Below are positions 22,543 to 34,458 of a stretch of 64,000 nt of DNA, one piece after another. Position 1 is the stretch's first letter. The number at the start of each line of letters is the position of its first letter. A program made the position numbers and the translations under genes. This DNA comes from Amoeboaphelidium protococcarum (lineage: Eukaryota; Aphelidiomycota; Aphelidea): NCBI GenBank assembly GCA_023515745.1, contig JALECJ010000257.1:2048687-2112686 (forward strand), given 5' to 3'. The notes below the pieces were generated by a model. That model did no database searches. It was not told where the DNA came from and worked only from the letters and a program-made list of their open reading frames with translations.

Positions 22543-24759
22543 TCAATTCAAAGCATTTTATGAAGAGTATAGCTCAAAGATGGTCGTCTCTCCCGGATTG
22601 TTGACATTTTATTAATCAGCTGTAGAATTATCTGCCACCACAGTTTAGTCTTCATCATTCCGCTGTGCAATTCGGCCAATATTGACACTGTTCTCCTACA
22701 ACGTGCTCAACTTTTAGCCATTAAAGCTGTCATTATTACTATTATCTACCACTTTACCGAGTTCACTTTTGGCTGTGCTCGAACTGACACGTCTTGCCTC
22801 TCGGCCATGGACTTCCCAGACATCATTGCCATCATCTACAGTTATAACACCGCCGGGATTGGTAGATGGAGAAGCAGTGCTATTACTATTGTCGGCCATA
22901 ACTTGAGATGTAGAAGCCAATGATTTACCAGCTGCAGATTAATTTTGAACTTTCTAATTACCACCAGGCAACGAAGTGACTCTACTGCTATAAATCTGCA
23001 GTTTATTAGGATCGTCATCCTAATCAGCTACATCATCCGTGGCATTATAAAACTTGTCACCATTATGAATGTCAAAGGATGCATCATTGTCCACTTTAAC
23101 AACGGCTTATTAAGACTGACTCTGAGAGCTTTAATTAGAATTACTAAAACGATCCCTAATGGCATTGGTAGATGGCGGTAGCTATTATTGACCATCAATA
23201 ATCTGCTGCAATTACACCTACTCCCGCAATTGCTGCTATTCTATAGAATTATAATAACTACTTGAGGCGGTATAGACAGGCATCTTTTAATTGTCAGCGG
23301 TAGTGGACGATATAACTGGTAAACCGCCTACATTCCTGGTCTCATAATTCTCTTCTTCATAGTCATCACCATCCTGACTTGAATCATGCTGCAAATCTCC
23401 ATTATCTCCACTTTAATTAGATTACACCCCTCCATTTGAATTATTGCCATTCGGCTACTGCTACTAACTGGCATTTCTTTACAAGTGCTAATTGTCATCA
23501 TCAGAGTCGGAATCATCGTCATCATCAGCTTCAAAAAATCCACCAACCAAATCATTCTCTTATCTGCACAGGGGACAGGAGAACAGCCCGCCACTTCTCT
23601 AATGGAGCAATGGAGCAATACATCTGTAGTGGAAGGTGTGCTGGCAAGGCGCAATGAAGAGAGCCTGCTATTGATACAATCTAGACAAGCAGATACAGCA
23701 CTCGGTATGTTGATGATTAGCTGGGACCCACTTTTTAGGCTTTTGAGGACTGGTAATTTATTACCCTTTGCCCCCACTCTACTAACCAGGGAGGGAAGTC
23801 AAAATTTCTACTCGAAGTTCCACACAACGATCTTTATTCCGCACCTAGCCAGTGGTTGAATCTGCGCGATAATCAACGCCAAATTACAAAACATCTCCAC
23901 CCAGAAGATTAAGGCGCGCCCAGGTGCTCTCTTTACCAGCAGGACTGAGACGCACAGAATTGATAAATGATCCACCAAGCGATTTAATATCTTTTACAAA
24001 CAGCTGACCATCCTTGAGTATGAGTTGAGCATGTTTCCGACTCACCACCGTCGATCTAAAGTATATTCCTTCATGGTACGGATCCTCAGGGTCTGCATGT
24101 CTCTGATAACGACCAATAGGAACAGTTGCATTAGGATAAATGTCTTTCTCAATAACGGGAAAGTACGGATTATAAGGAGTTAGTCTTATCCTGACTGTCT
24201 ACTCTGGATTGAAACGAAGACTTTCATCAACAACAATATCTGTGTTGATATTATTGAAAGCCGCATCTGGAGGTCTATTATCAAACACGTTGCTAGTAGA
24301 CTCGCCACTACTGCTCAGATTACTACCACCGCCACTGCCTGTAACAACGGCGAGTCCATTAAAAAATCTGGATATTGGAGAAGCACTTGCACCTTATCCG
24401 CCACCACCACCACCAATCGAGTGCCGATTACTAGAACCAGTCGGTCTTGGCCTTGAAGATCTATTAGATCTTGGATGATTATTATGATGACTAGTATGAT
24501 TATGGCCTAAAGTTGAATTCTGTGCACTAGGACTTGAAGCGTTATTCGTTTGAGCACTATTACTCCTCTAAACAGACAATCTATGATCTGATAGGACAAT
24601 ATTACCAGATTAATTCGGTTAGAATCCAGCAAATTGCTACTATTACTATTATTGATACGAAGAAGGTCCACCTCCATCAGAAGAACTCAAAGACAGCCCA
24701 TCAGGAGCAGATTATCGAGGAGAGAGAAAGTTTCTAACTCTCTAAGTGATGCCTTCCAT
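22543..24759 (-). CDS. FHA-RING E3 ubiquitin ligase, Dma1/Dma2-like
   Basis: 738 residues. A low-complexity Ser/Gln N-terminus has a Gln run written largely in TAA/TAG. An FHA phosphothreonine-binding domain spans about residues 180-305 (FRSTVVSRKHAQLILKDGQL, then LGGSFINSVRLS). A RING finger follows at 354-402: CCICLSRLYQQQALFIAPC, HTFHYRCI, CPLCR. The FHA-RING pair with ALFIAPC.H..HYRCI is the hallmark of fungal Dma1/Dma2, ubiquitin ligases of the spindle-position and septation checkpoints related to CHFR and RNF8. A roughly 330-residue disordered acidic and Gln-rich tail is unusual. No TGA occurs between ATG 24759 and stop 22543-22545. Confidence 0.9.
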
Positions 24760-25341
24760 TTTATATTTTTACTTATACCAAGAGAGTAAGGATGATGATA
24801 AATTGTCAACAAACAAAGAATATGAACCAGCAAGTATAAACCAGATTATAAGTATCAATCTGTAAATAACAGATAGATAATAATTGATTTATGATAAATG
24901 ATTCCACTACCTAGACAGTACAGTAAATAAGTAACGCAAAAATGTTCAAACAGAAACCAGAAACAAATAAAGAGAACTTTCGTCACTCACTGGAGAGACT
25001 GACAGAAATTGATGGCCGTCTCTGAAACAGAATTCTGATTTATCTGTTTTAGGAAAGGAGAAAGTTCCCCAGGTAGTATTAATGTTTTAGATCTATTCTG
25101 AAACGAGTCAAATGACTTTTTCTATCAATGATTAAGCCCCTTTTAACTCCTAATGGTAAAGGTGGCGTTGTTTTAAATGTTCTCACACAATTAACGGTTT
25201 CAGATTGGCGCGCCACAATTCCGTGCAACTAACTAACAGCCAGAAAGATGGCTCTCAATGATGTTGTACCTGAAACAATCAAATATTATGCAATTTATTG
25301 ACATTTATATTAACAGTAATCAATTATAATCATAATAATGA
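24760..25341. other. Intergenic
   Basis: No gene supported. AT-rich sequence between the starts of the FHA-RING gene and the end of the sugar transporter gene; it should hold the FHA-RING promoter and the transporter 3' region. Confidence 0.5.
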
Positions 25342-26721
25342 TCATCTTTAAGATCCGTAGTAATGGTGTAGAAAGTGATGAAGCCAGACACTGAGCAGTA
25401 CAAAGCATATACCGATCCACCCGACTATTCCAATGACATCTCTAAAGATCAAGAGGCCACAGAGGACTCCGAAACACTCCTTAACCATGCCCATCAGTGA
25501 CAGCTGGAATGGTGACGAGAGTGAGAGCACAGTAAACTCTAAAAACACAGTCATAATCGCCAGAGGAGCAGGAATAGAGAGATACAGTAGGGATAGTAAT
25601 GTGCCAGAACTTGCAGGGAGATGGTTGACGTGTGGGGATGTTGAAGACGCGTCTGCAAATGGTTTCTCGATCATCAGTGATAGAAAGATTAGCGCGACGC
25701 ACATCAACGGCGTCAATAAATATATCAGATATATCTTAATTCGCTACCTGTCTTTTACAGTATTAGAACTTTACTACAATTACGACTACTATGATTACGG
25801 TTATCTCTATGCATTATATTCATCGCCGCCGCCTCTATTAGAACTTTAGGCTGGGGTTTTCATCAACTCCTCCGACTCTTCATCGCCCAAGTCTAGTGCG
25901 CCATCTGAACCAGTGAACAGATTCTAAGTTATCGTGTTGATTCTACTATAATGACTTTTAGAGTCTAAATCTAGATTCTACAATAATTTCTAAGTTAAAG
26001 CCCACCGTATACCACTCATAAAAGATGCAATTAGTACTAATATCATGCCAAAGAAATAGGCAAATGCTTTACGTTCACTGCTAGCAACTTGTTCACTCAG
26101 AGTACCATTGCCAGTCGATAATGTCGAGTTATTTGACAATGAGGGATGCGATCGATGACTCTCCTTGTCCATAGCCAGACAATATATACCTATAATGACA
26201 CCCAGGATAACAACACCATACGTCCAAAAGTCAAAGAGAAATGTCAACGTTCTCCGCAACCACCTCCACGATATCCTGCTAAAATCAAATCTATGTGGAG
26301 ATCTTTGTATGTTCTCGACACCTATAACCACTGCAGATAGTAGAACGAATAGAGGAGCAGTAGACTTTATCACGGTGTACGTGGACAGAGAGACATATGA
26401 GAGCGACAGGTTGGATAGTCCAATATCCAGGGATGTGGACAGGGCAGTCGGTATGACCAAGGCGCAATACACGGATAGCTCTGGAATTTTGAGATGATCC
26501 CAAACTTGATCAGATCGCAGATTACTCAATACTATATAACAGGCTATAATTACAAATTGAACAAGCATTTAATATGAAGTGGATGCAATTGGGTACACTG
26601 TCCAGCCAGAATGGTTCTCAGTCTCCGATTTAGTGAACAAGTACTTGTTATATGCAGAGAGTGTGGTCGACATGCAATACCATCCAATAACAGATAATCC
26701 AAATTTCCATCTATCGTTCAT
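25342..26721 (-). CDS. SLC35C2/Ymd8-like nucleotide-sugar transporter
   Basis: 459 residues of the TPT/drug-metabolite transporter superfamily. Multiple hydrophobic helices are seen; the strongest family match is the paired motif DIGLSNLSLSYVSLSTYTVI KSTAP and, later, LIASFMSGIRWALTQ, both characteristic of SLC35C2 (Golgi GDP-fucose-related) and yeast Ymd8. A luminal or cytosolic Asp/Asn-rich loop of about 70 residues interrupts the second half. The C-terminus (KECFGVLCGLLIFRD, then GWIGICFVLLSVWL) fits the last helices. It ends at TGA 25342-25344 two codons after a TAA that is a Gln codon here. Substrate is not predictable from sequence. Confidence 0.82.
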
Positions 26722-26988
26722 ACTTATAACAATTTCCCCTCCAATTATTGTCCAATATTATTTATCAACACTGACAATTAAGCGAAATCAAAAGAGAATA
26801 GTTTAAAGGCAAACTAACAGCCCAGCTTTTACTGAGCATTGATAACAGATTGAAAAGAAACGCCAAGATTAAGACTGTTTAGTCTAGCGTATCACTGTAA
26901 ACTGAAATAACTCACGTAAAATTAAAATCAAAGATAATCATAATTTATCAAATGATATAGGGAGAAGACAATATGTATTATATAATGA

Positions 26989-27463
26989 TCACTTCTTTGG
27001 TGCAGCAGCCTTGCTCTTCTTAGTACCGCGAATCTTCTTGTCACGGTTCTTTCTCTCCTTACGCTGCTTGCGAGAGCCCTTCTCCACAGTGACAACACCT
27101 TGACGCGCCAGACGGAAGGTTGGCTCAAATTTCTTGGCAGCGTCGAGGGAGTCATAGATCAGAGCGAATCCGGTCGACTTTCCACCACCGAATGCAGTGC
27201 GGAATCCAAAGACAAAGATTGACTCAACATCACATTTGTACATCTTTGCCAGCTTCTCTCTCACCTGCTGCTTGCTCAAATTTGGCAGAGTGGGATGCAG
27301 CACATCCACAATCATCTATTTTCTTTACAGAAGTCTGTTGGTCAAGAACTTACGTGTACGAATCGTAGCGGTCGTTGTATCAGCCTACATTTTATGTAAT
27401 TTAAATCTTTAATCAATAGAGTATAAATGAGTATTTATTCAAATTAAATATTAAACTTACCAT
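26989..27463 (-). CDS. RPS24: 40S ribosomal protein eS24
   Basis: 132 residues from two exons: 27461-27463 holds only the ATG, a 76 nt intron (27385-27460, GTAAGT to AATGTAG) follows, and exon 2 (27384 to 26989) encodes the rest beginning [20 protein letters not shown]. An intron directly after the ATG is also the known layout of animal RPS24. The conserved glutamines in NRLLQRKQM are TAA and TAG, giving direct proof of the code. The basic tail ([15 protein letters not shown]) is typical. The protein is part of the small ribosomal subunit, needed for pre-rRNA processing. Confidence 0.97.
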
Positions 27464-27753
27464 TTTGTGTGTATATTTACCGAGGAATCGTAAGAAAAGA
27501 TTGGGCGATGTGGATTCTTTTGATCTTCGGTTAGTCTTCGGTTGGAGTTATTTTTGATTTTGATCGAACGCGCTCGCAGGGGTTATTGATTGAAACAGTT
27601 TTCAAATTTTTCTCGTAAGGCGCGCGTTCTTCCCGGAAAGGCTTTTTCTGATTTTCTCATCGTCTTTCATTGTTACAACTACAGTACAGTATTGTTACAG
27701 CACATTGCATCGTATTAGTGATTATTATTTTCTCAAGTGTATCAACAATCAGA

Positions 27754-29514
27754 ATGGAGCGTATGAAGCCGTAATTGTATTATCACTAATTGTAAGAGAA
27801 TGGTTCGTGTGGGTATTGTAAGAACTCTGATGGAAAGTAGAACGTTGGTGGATTTCGTGTGTCTTATGGAGCAGAGTTTATGAATGGCGTATCGAGTGAT
27901 TTGTACTTGTAGATGATGAACAGGAACTGGCGTCGATCTGGAACGTACTTCTACCGTCCATTTAGTGTTATGCCAGACTCTAATTAAAAGGCCTGTTGTC
28001 CTTAATTGGCAATACGTTTAGATTGTCGGAGGTTTAACTTGGATCTTCACAATTAGGATGCTAAAGTGATTAATATAGTGAAGGAGCATTAAAGAGTTAT
28101 TAGAAAGTTTGTAAATAATGCATTATATGAAAGCGCTGATTTATAACAGGACCGGGTGGAATCATTCGGTTCGTAAGAAGTTGAATCTCCTCTCATTGGC
28201 ACGTTGTAGAATGCATTATCATAATATTTGGAATCTATAAATTTCAGCAAAGTTGTCAATATTCCAGTATCTATATAGTATAATAAAGATAAAGAGTCTG
28301 AGTATAATCTACACTCCGATTTACCTGTTAGAGTGTATGGAATGTTGAAGAGGGAATCTGTTGCTGATTGTCCATCAGTTGTGGATATTGCTGAGGATTT
28401 AGTAAAATTGATTCATCGTCTAATGGGTAGTTCCACCAGTAAAAATAATATTAAAATTACAACATCAAAGTAAGGCGCTATTCTTATTCGTGATCCTTCT
28501 TATAAAGTAGCTGAGAGTTCTCGCAAGACCAAGCCTGATAAATAGCCGCCAACTATTTTGGTAAAGAAACTTCGATTAACATTTGGTAAAGCTACATTTA
28601 AATAAGATGAATATGAATTGTGGACCAAGTATCAGCAGCAAGTTCACCGCGATCCTCCTCATAGATTGAAGCGTCAATCTTATGAAAGTTTTCTATGTGA
28701 TTCTGGGTTGAATGATGCTGAAGATGGTACTATAGTCATTGATGTCTATTTTGAGCAGAGTACTTGTGGAAAGTATTTTCAACCAAGTTTTAAGTATTTA
28801 GATGAGAATAAGAGTAATTAGCTGCATAAATTACGCGGTACTTTTCATTTGAGATATGATTTAATGGACATTGTAAAAGATTCAACTCCAGAACTTATTG
28901 CTGTATCTGTGATTGATATCTTGCCGACTGGATTGTCATCGGTCTATTTCTTTTATGATGTGCTGATGAAGAAGTATTCACTTGGAGTTTTAAGTGGTTT
29001 ATTAGAGATCTTTTTGCTGTAGTAAGAGGCGATCATTGAGGCTCAATTCAAGTATTATTATCTTGGATTTTATATTCATAACTGTAGTAAAATGAACTAT
29101 AAAGCCCAGTTCTAACCATGCGAACTTTTATGTCCTCACACTCTATAATGGGTGACTTTTGATGATCGTGTGCGGAAAATTCTTGATGAAGAGTGTGGTG
29201 CTGGTATGCTGGGTAACTCGTCGCGTTCTGATGTTCTTGACCCAATAGAGCGTATTGATGCCGGAAGATTTAAATACTCTTAGTCTTCAACTGGTAAATA
29301 TCTTCTGAATGCCGCATTTAATGCCATTTCTTTATCTCTTATATTTAATAGAAGTCGCTTTCGTATATCTTAGGAACTTATTGATGGGAAATCTGATGTT
29401 GAGATTATGGCTAAGTTGCGATTAACCTCAGACTAAGTAGAATAACTACAACTATGGCTGTCTTCTGTGGGACTCAAAGTTGCACAATAGATTGAATATT
29501 TTATTATGCTATGA
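27754..29514 (+). CDS. ATE1: Arginyl-tRNA--protein transferase
   Basis: 586 residues. The N-terminal ATE domain has the metal/heme cysteines C19-G-Y-C22 and a later CC pair with the family motif RNWRRSGTYFYRPF. The C-terminal ATE domain has YYYLGFYIHNCSKMNYKAQF and ELLCP. ATE1 transfers Arg from Arg-tRNA to N-terminal Asp, Glu or oxidised Cys, marking proteins for the N-degron pathway. It is somewhat longer than typical (about 500) through loops between residues 190 and 310. Single exon, start ATG 27754 within a clear AT-rich leader, TGA 29512-29514. Confidence 0.93.
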
Positions 29515-29708
29515 TTATGATAAATTGCTGCCTTCTGTTGTTGTTTTGTTATGTGAGATTTTTGCAGTGAAAGTTGTCATTTTTATGGTCTGATCGCTCA
29601 GTTGCCATGGTATCCTTAATGTGATTTTAGCTTTTGTCTATTTTGATGCTGCAGCCTTTTTATATTTTATCAATCTGCTAATTCTAATTAGGCCATTGAA
29701 AATAATAG

Positions 29709-31331
29709 ATGTAAAATTAGTAAAAGTAATCCTCTGGTAGCTAGTCTCCGTCGTCTGTTTAATATGCCAAAAAGTCGGCTAACATATCACAGTAATAGAT
29801 TTCATCTTCTCCTATGTCTAATAGAAATGATACAATTACTTATGAACCGTCTCAATATACTGCATAAAATTTAAATGGGCGCAATTCTAGTGTAAAATTG
29901 GAACAGTTTAGGCATGCTTTCAGTGCTCTTATGGACACTCATTCTTCGATGTAGTAACGAGTCAGGTCATTTCAGCTCAAACTTCACGACTTTCTGGATA
30001 AGCCATCTTCATCCATGTATTCGCTTGTTTGGAATATATTTATTGCTGTTCTGATTGTACTGGCTGCTATCTGCATGTCATTAGAGACTGTAGATCGCTT
30101 GTATCAAGACAACCAATACCTGTGGTATTTATTGGATTCCATCATCACTTATGTGTTCACTCTGGAACTGTTTCTTCGACTCATAAGCAAGGCTACTGGT
30201 GTTAAGAAGTTCTGTAAGTACCTCGTGTCGCCTCTATTTATTATTGATGTTCTATCCATTGCTCCTTATTACGCGCAGGTGGTCCAGCTGCATTTTGTCA
30301 CTTTGACTGCCGCGCGGCTCTCTGGCTTGAGATTACTGCGGATATTCAGACTGTTTAAGTCCTTCAGATTCCTGTAATAGTTTCGCTTCATCTCCATCTC
30401 CTTTGAAATTGCCGGAGAATCTGTGCGAAAGTCGTTGGGGCCTCTGTTTCCTCTATTTTTCACTATGGCTGTGGCTATTATGATTCTTGGTACGGTGATG
30501 TATTACGCTGAGAGGGGCACTTACGATGTTACCACTAATCAATGGCTACTCTCTAATGGTGAAGTTAGTAAGTTTACTAGCATACCAGAGTCCATGTGGT
30601 TCGTATCAGTCACTTTGACAACTACCGGGTATGGGGACCTGGCTCCTACAACATTTGCTGGTAGATTATGTGCTTTCATTGGTATGTTATTTGGTCTGCT
30701 ACTCGTGGCTCTGCCATCTCTCATTATTGGCCGTAATTATACGATTCTCTGGTAGAACTTGAAGGCTCGCAATGCTATACCAGAAATTCCCGATTGGCTA
30801 AACAAGGCCTTTGGACGTTCTGGTTCGTATCATTAATTGTCTGACAAGAATTGCAATGCCTTACATGATGTGCATGTCGTTGATACTGTTGAAGAGTCAC
30901 CAGATGTGGAATTTGAGATGAATCCCTACACATCATCCTAAAGTAACAATATCGCGCTCGGTACTAGTTCTCGCCATGATGTGCATACATACAATTAATC
31001 ATCAATGTCGAAAGTGTATAAAAATAGTGTAAATGATACCGACCTTGATGCAGTTGTATAAGTTGATTATTATGGTGACTTATCCCTATCACCTCAATAA
31101 GACATTAATAAGTCCCGTATGAAAAATCAATAGGTTCATAATAGTCGATTCTCACTGGTAGAACAGCATCAAAAGAGTTCGCCACCTTCAATGAGTGATA
31201 GAGAGTTGATTTTACATCTGATGCAGGAGTTGAGTGAGTAGAAGAAGATGCTTCAGTAGATCCTTAACGCGACCGTTGGACTGGATGATGAAGAACTGAT
31301 GAAGAGACTAGAAGATTAAAGTGAGTCGTGA
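29709..31331 (+). CDS. Voltage-gated potassium channel (Kv, Shaker-like)
   Basis: 540 residues with a Gln/Ser-rich N-terminus; ATG 29709 is the first after an in-frame TGA, and ATG 29814 is an alternative. Six membrane helices begin near residue 103. S4 has regularly spaced arginines (RLSGLRLLRIFRLFKSFRFL) and the pore carries the potassium selectivity filter TLTTTGYGD at about residue 305. The cytosolic tail ends in a predicted coiled coil (LILHLMQELSEQKKMLQQIL). The family forms tetrameric voltage-dependent K+ channels in the plasma membrane. Yeasts lack such six-helix Kv channels; flagellated early-branching lineages retain them. No T1 domain is evident. Confidence 0.92.
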
Positions 31332-31411
31332 ACTTGAGCTATGATACACAAAGCCTGACAAAGTAAAAGTATTTTTACACAGTTTATTTCGTAGATCAGA
31401 GCGAATTTCGT

Positions 31412-32070
31412 TCATGGAACGTATCTGAATTTAATATGGGAAATTAGATGAGGAATTGAGCTCATAATCTACCCATAACGCTGCTGATTATCATACAGTT
31501 CAAACAGAGGCAGCGCCATAAACTTGAAATTCTTCGGAATGGCAAACACTTTCACAGAGGGGAGATGCACAAGGTAGACGCGCTTAATTTCTTTAACCAT
31601 ACTGATGTGCGGTGGGCAGTACGGATACATATACTGATCTAGTTCCGGTCTATACCAAGTGCTCAACAACTTTCCAATCTTCCACTCTTCTTTATTTTGA
31701 CCAGTGGCTCCGATTCGCTGTTGCAGTATCCGCTGCACCGCGTCATGATCAGATTCGCCATCTTACACACTACCTCCTATAGTTTTGAAATACTGTCCGC
31801 TCATTTGTAGACACAGCATATGAGGATGGTTATGATCATGAATGAGTAGTACTGCTTCAACGCTTCTATAAGGCTTTCCTGTTGATTGAAAATGCTCAGT
31901 TATAGCTTCCAATCTACTCTCTGCAGAATCATACTCGTCATCCTGCGGCTCTTTAGTACCGAATGTGTAGCGATCCAGCGAAAATCTACATACTGTGAGT
32001 TATAATCAATAAATTGTTATTAGAGGTAATCTTACAATGGCACAAAGTCTTATTACTAATCAGTCCGCAT
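31412..32070 (-). CDS. NUDT21: Cleavage factor Im 25 kDa subunit (CFIm25)
   Basis: 202 residues from two exons: 32070-32036 and 31985-31412, with a 50 nt intron (31986-32035, GTAAGA to TATGTAG). Splicing at TGTAG gives VPLFSLDRYTFGTKEP, matching the family PL.NYTFGTKE start; using the CAG seven bases earlier breaks the frame. The Nudix fold is present (KTIGGSVQDGESDHDAVQRI) without the catalytic glutamates, as normal for CFIm25, which binds UGUA in pre-mRNA and guides 3' end cleavage and polyadenylation. The C-terminus has VFAIPKNFKFMALPLFELYD. TGA 31412-31414. Confidence 0.92.
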
Positions 32071-32681
32071 TGTGGTAACTTTTAAATGTTCTTCTATGCG
32101 AGAATCAGTTTTACTTCTGTTTCTGACCAAAGAAGGGAGCCTCATTAGAATGAATTTGGTTGATTGCTGATCTAAATAGTCTAATCAAAATGAATCTGGT
32201 AGATGTAGTGTATTAAGATTTGCTAATGAGTAATATTATTCTTGAGCATTTAGAGTAATTAATTATTATCGCTTGGATACTGTAGAAAAGTGTAACAGTA
32301 TAGAATAGATATAGATCAACTCTAGGATGGACGCGTTAATGATTGATCGAGATGGGTTACGCGTGTGTGTTGTGCCCGTTCTGGTTGATGACACTTGGTC
32401 AATAGATTGGTACATTTGTTATCGCACTTGTAGTTTGATTATAATACATGTACTGTAGGCTGAATGAGATCTTTCGCGATATAATATAGAATGAGAAAGA
32501 CTAAAGGATCTCAGAGTAACAAATCTGGATCGCGGCCGTTGAGATGGATGGAACCGTCCTCTACCTCAAAGTGTCTAGTGGTATTGACCTGCAATAAAGA
32601 TGATGATTGTAATGATGACTATAAAATGGGCCTTTAATCATAATTTTCAGAAATTTATCATAATCACTTTCCATCATAAAT
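32071..32681. other. Intergenic
   Basis: Holds the promoter of the CFIm25 gene and the 3' side of the calponin-homology gene. Short frames occur (for example from ATG 32327, which starts with an ACGCGT box and runs 46 codons), but none is convincing. A loose direct repeat AGAATGAATTTGGTTGAT / AAAATGAATCTGGTAGAT lies near 32150-32205. Confidence 0.45.
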
Positions 32682-34222
32682 TCATTTCGCAATCTTTCGC
32701 AATTCTTGCAGCTGCTTCAACACCTTCGCCATGTCTCTCCCCTCGTACAGGTCGGCTGTTGCAAACATTGATGCTTGAGGCATTTTGAAATGATCAGCAC
32801 ACACCTTCAGGTAACTATTGATGTTCTCCAAGTGGCTGACACTGAATTTCCCGCCATTCACTCTGATCTGATCCTTGTCTTTGCGCAGCTTGTTGGCCAA
32901 CTTACACAGAGCCTATCCATCACGTAGCACCGACTTCAAGTCTTGATCATTGACGACGACTGTCCCATCATTGACCGTATTCTGAATCCATTGACGGATC
33001 TCTTTCTCTTCACCACCTGCTGCTGACGTGGTAGATGCACCACCGATGGCTTTCTTTTCTGGTACAGCACTGCCTGCAGCTTGTGCTTGAGGTTTCGCCT
33101 GGGTAGATTACTGCACGGTGGGCTTTTAAGCTGGCTTATCTTTAGCGGATGCTGATGCACTAACGGTACTTTTAGCAGAAGATTCAACGGCAGTAGCGGT
33201 AGTTGCAGGAGTATCAGCCTTCTTAGCGGCAAATCGAGAGCCAGTCTTGGTTGAAATAAAAGCTGTCGGCTTTGGCGCAACAGAATTAGCAATTGGCGTA
33301 GGCTTAGAGTCTGCAGCAGAATTACTAACTTTCGCCGGCGCACCAGATACTTTCACATCCTCCTTCTTTGTTACATTCGAAGCAGATGCAGGATTAGATG
33401 TCTTACTAGCATCTTCACTCAGAGATAATTTGCTCAATGTACTGCTGGCATCGCTATCCTTTTTACTCTTCTCTGGCACATTTACTTATTCTTGAGAACG
33501 TTTAGACAGTTTGTTATTCAAGATCGACGCTCCTATATTAGGCATCATGGGTACACCACCCATTCCAAGAGCCTTCTTCTTAATCGTAGCATCAGATGCC
33601 GGCTCATCTTGTTTCTTTGACTCCTCTGCAGGCGCTGCAGCAGCAACAGAATCTCCTTTTTCATCATTGATTGACGCCTTTCCCTTTGGCTTGATTCTCC
33701 CTTTAGTGATATGACTTTTGATGGATGATGCACTTGATGTGGCGTCTCTCAAGTTGACAGCAGACTCCAATTCCTCATTTCGCTGTCTCAACTAAGCAAT
33801 CGTCTCATCTACATTAGTGTTGTTTTGATTTTTACTCAAAGAACCGTGTGAAAAAAGCTGAAACAATCACAATCTTACCCTTCTCAGCACCGTCTTGCTT
33901 CAAACTCTCAATCTATTTGGTCAGCGAATTGATTTAAGTATCTACAGTGAACAAGTGGAATGACAACTATCAGACAATATGCAAAACTAAATTATATCTC
34001 ACCTTTATCGGACACTTATTGAGTCAACGACGAAATGTCTTCCTTCAACTGAATAACTTCAATGTAAAGCTTCTCCAACTTTTCAGCATTTTGCCTTGAG
34101 ATCTACAATATGATTTTAAGGTGAAGATGAGTCAGTCAAATGGGCTATCTAGTTATAATATCTACCTCAGGACTTATAGTACCATCTTCTAAGGTGGTAG
34201 AGGACATATTAACATCAGCCAT
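32682..34222 (-). CDS. Coiled-coil protein with C-terminal calponin-homology domain
   Basis: 448 residues from four exons: 34222-34166, 34102-34003, 33941-33879, 33808-32682; introns of 63, 61 and 70 nt all end in TGTAG. Residues about 20-95 form a coiled coil (NAEKLEKLYIEVIQLKEDIS, then ETIAQLRQRNEELESAV). A long Ala/Ser/Lys disordered middle follows. The C-terminal CH domain (about 335-448) reads EIRQWIQNTVNDGTVVVNDQ, DGQALCKLANKLR, then FSVSHLENINSYLKVC and FATADLYEGRDMAKVL, a calponin/transgelin-type type-3 CH domain that bundles or binds actin. CH at the C-terminus behind a coiled coil is unusual compared with Scp1/transgelin. The third intron joins G|AT to give Asp. Confidence 0.88.
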
Positions 34223-34458
34223 ATTTATTAATATTAAAATATAACTTTTATACTAACAACAAGCGTGGAAGAGAAACAATGGAAAGGGGAGGAGCAATAA
34301 GTAAAACAAGAACAAGCGTCAGCTGAAACAACAAACAGCAAGATTTACAGCAAAAGATCGCAAAACAATGAAGCGAAACAACAAAACACAAAGCGCGAAA
34401 CACTCCACATGTGAGAATAGTACTGTACTGCAGATCCACATCTTCTTAAAACGACCGT

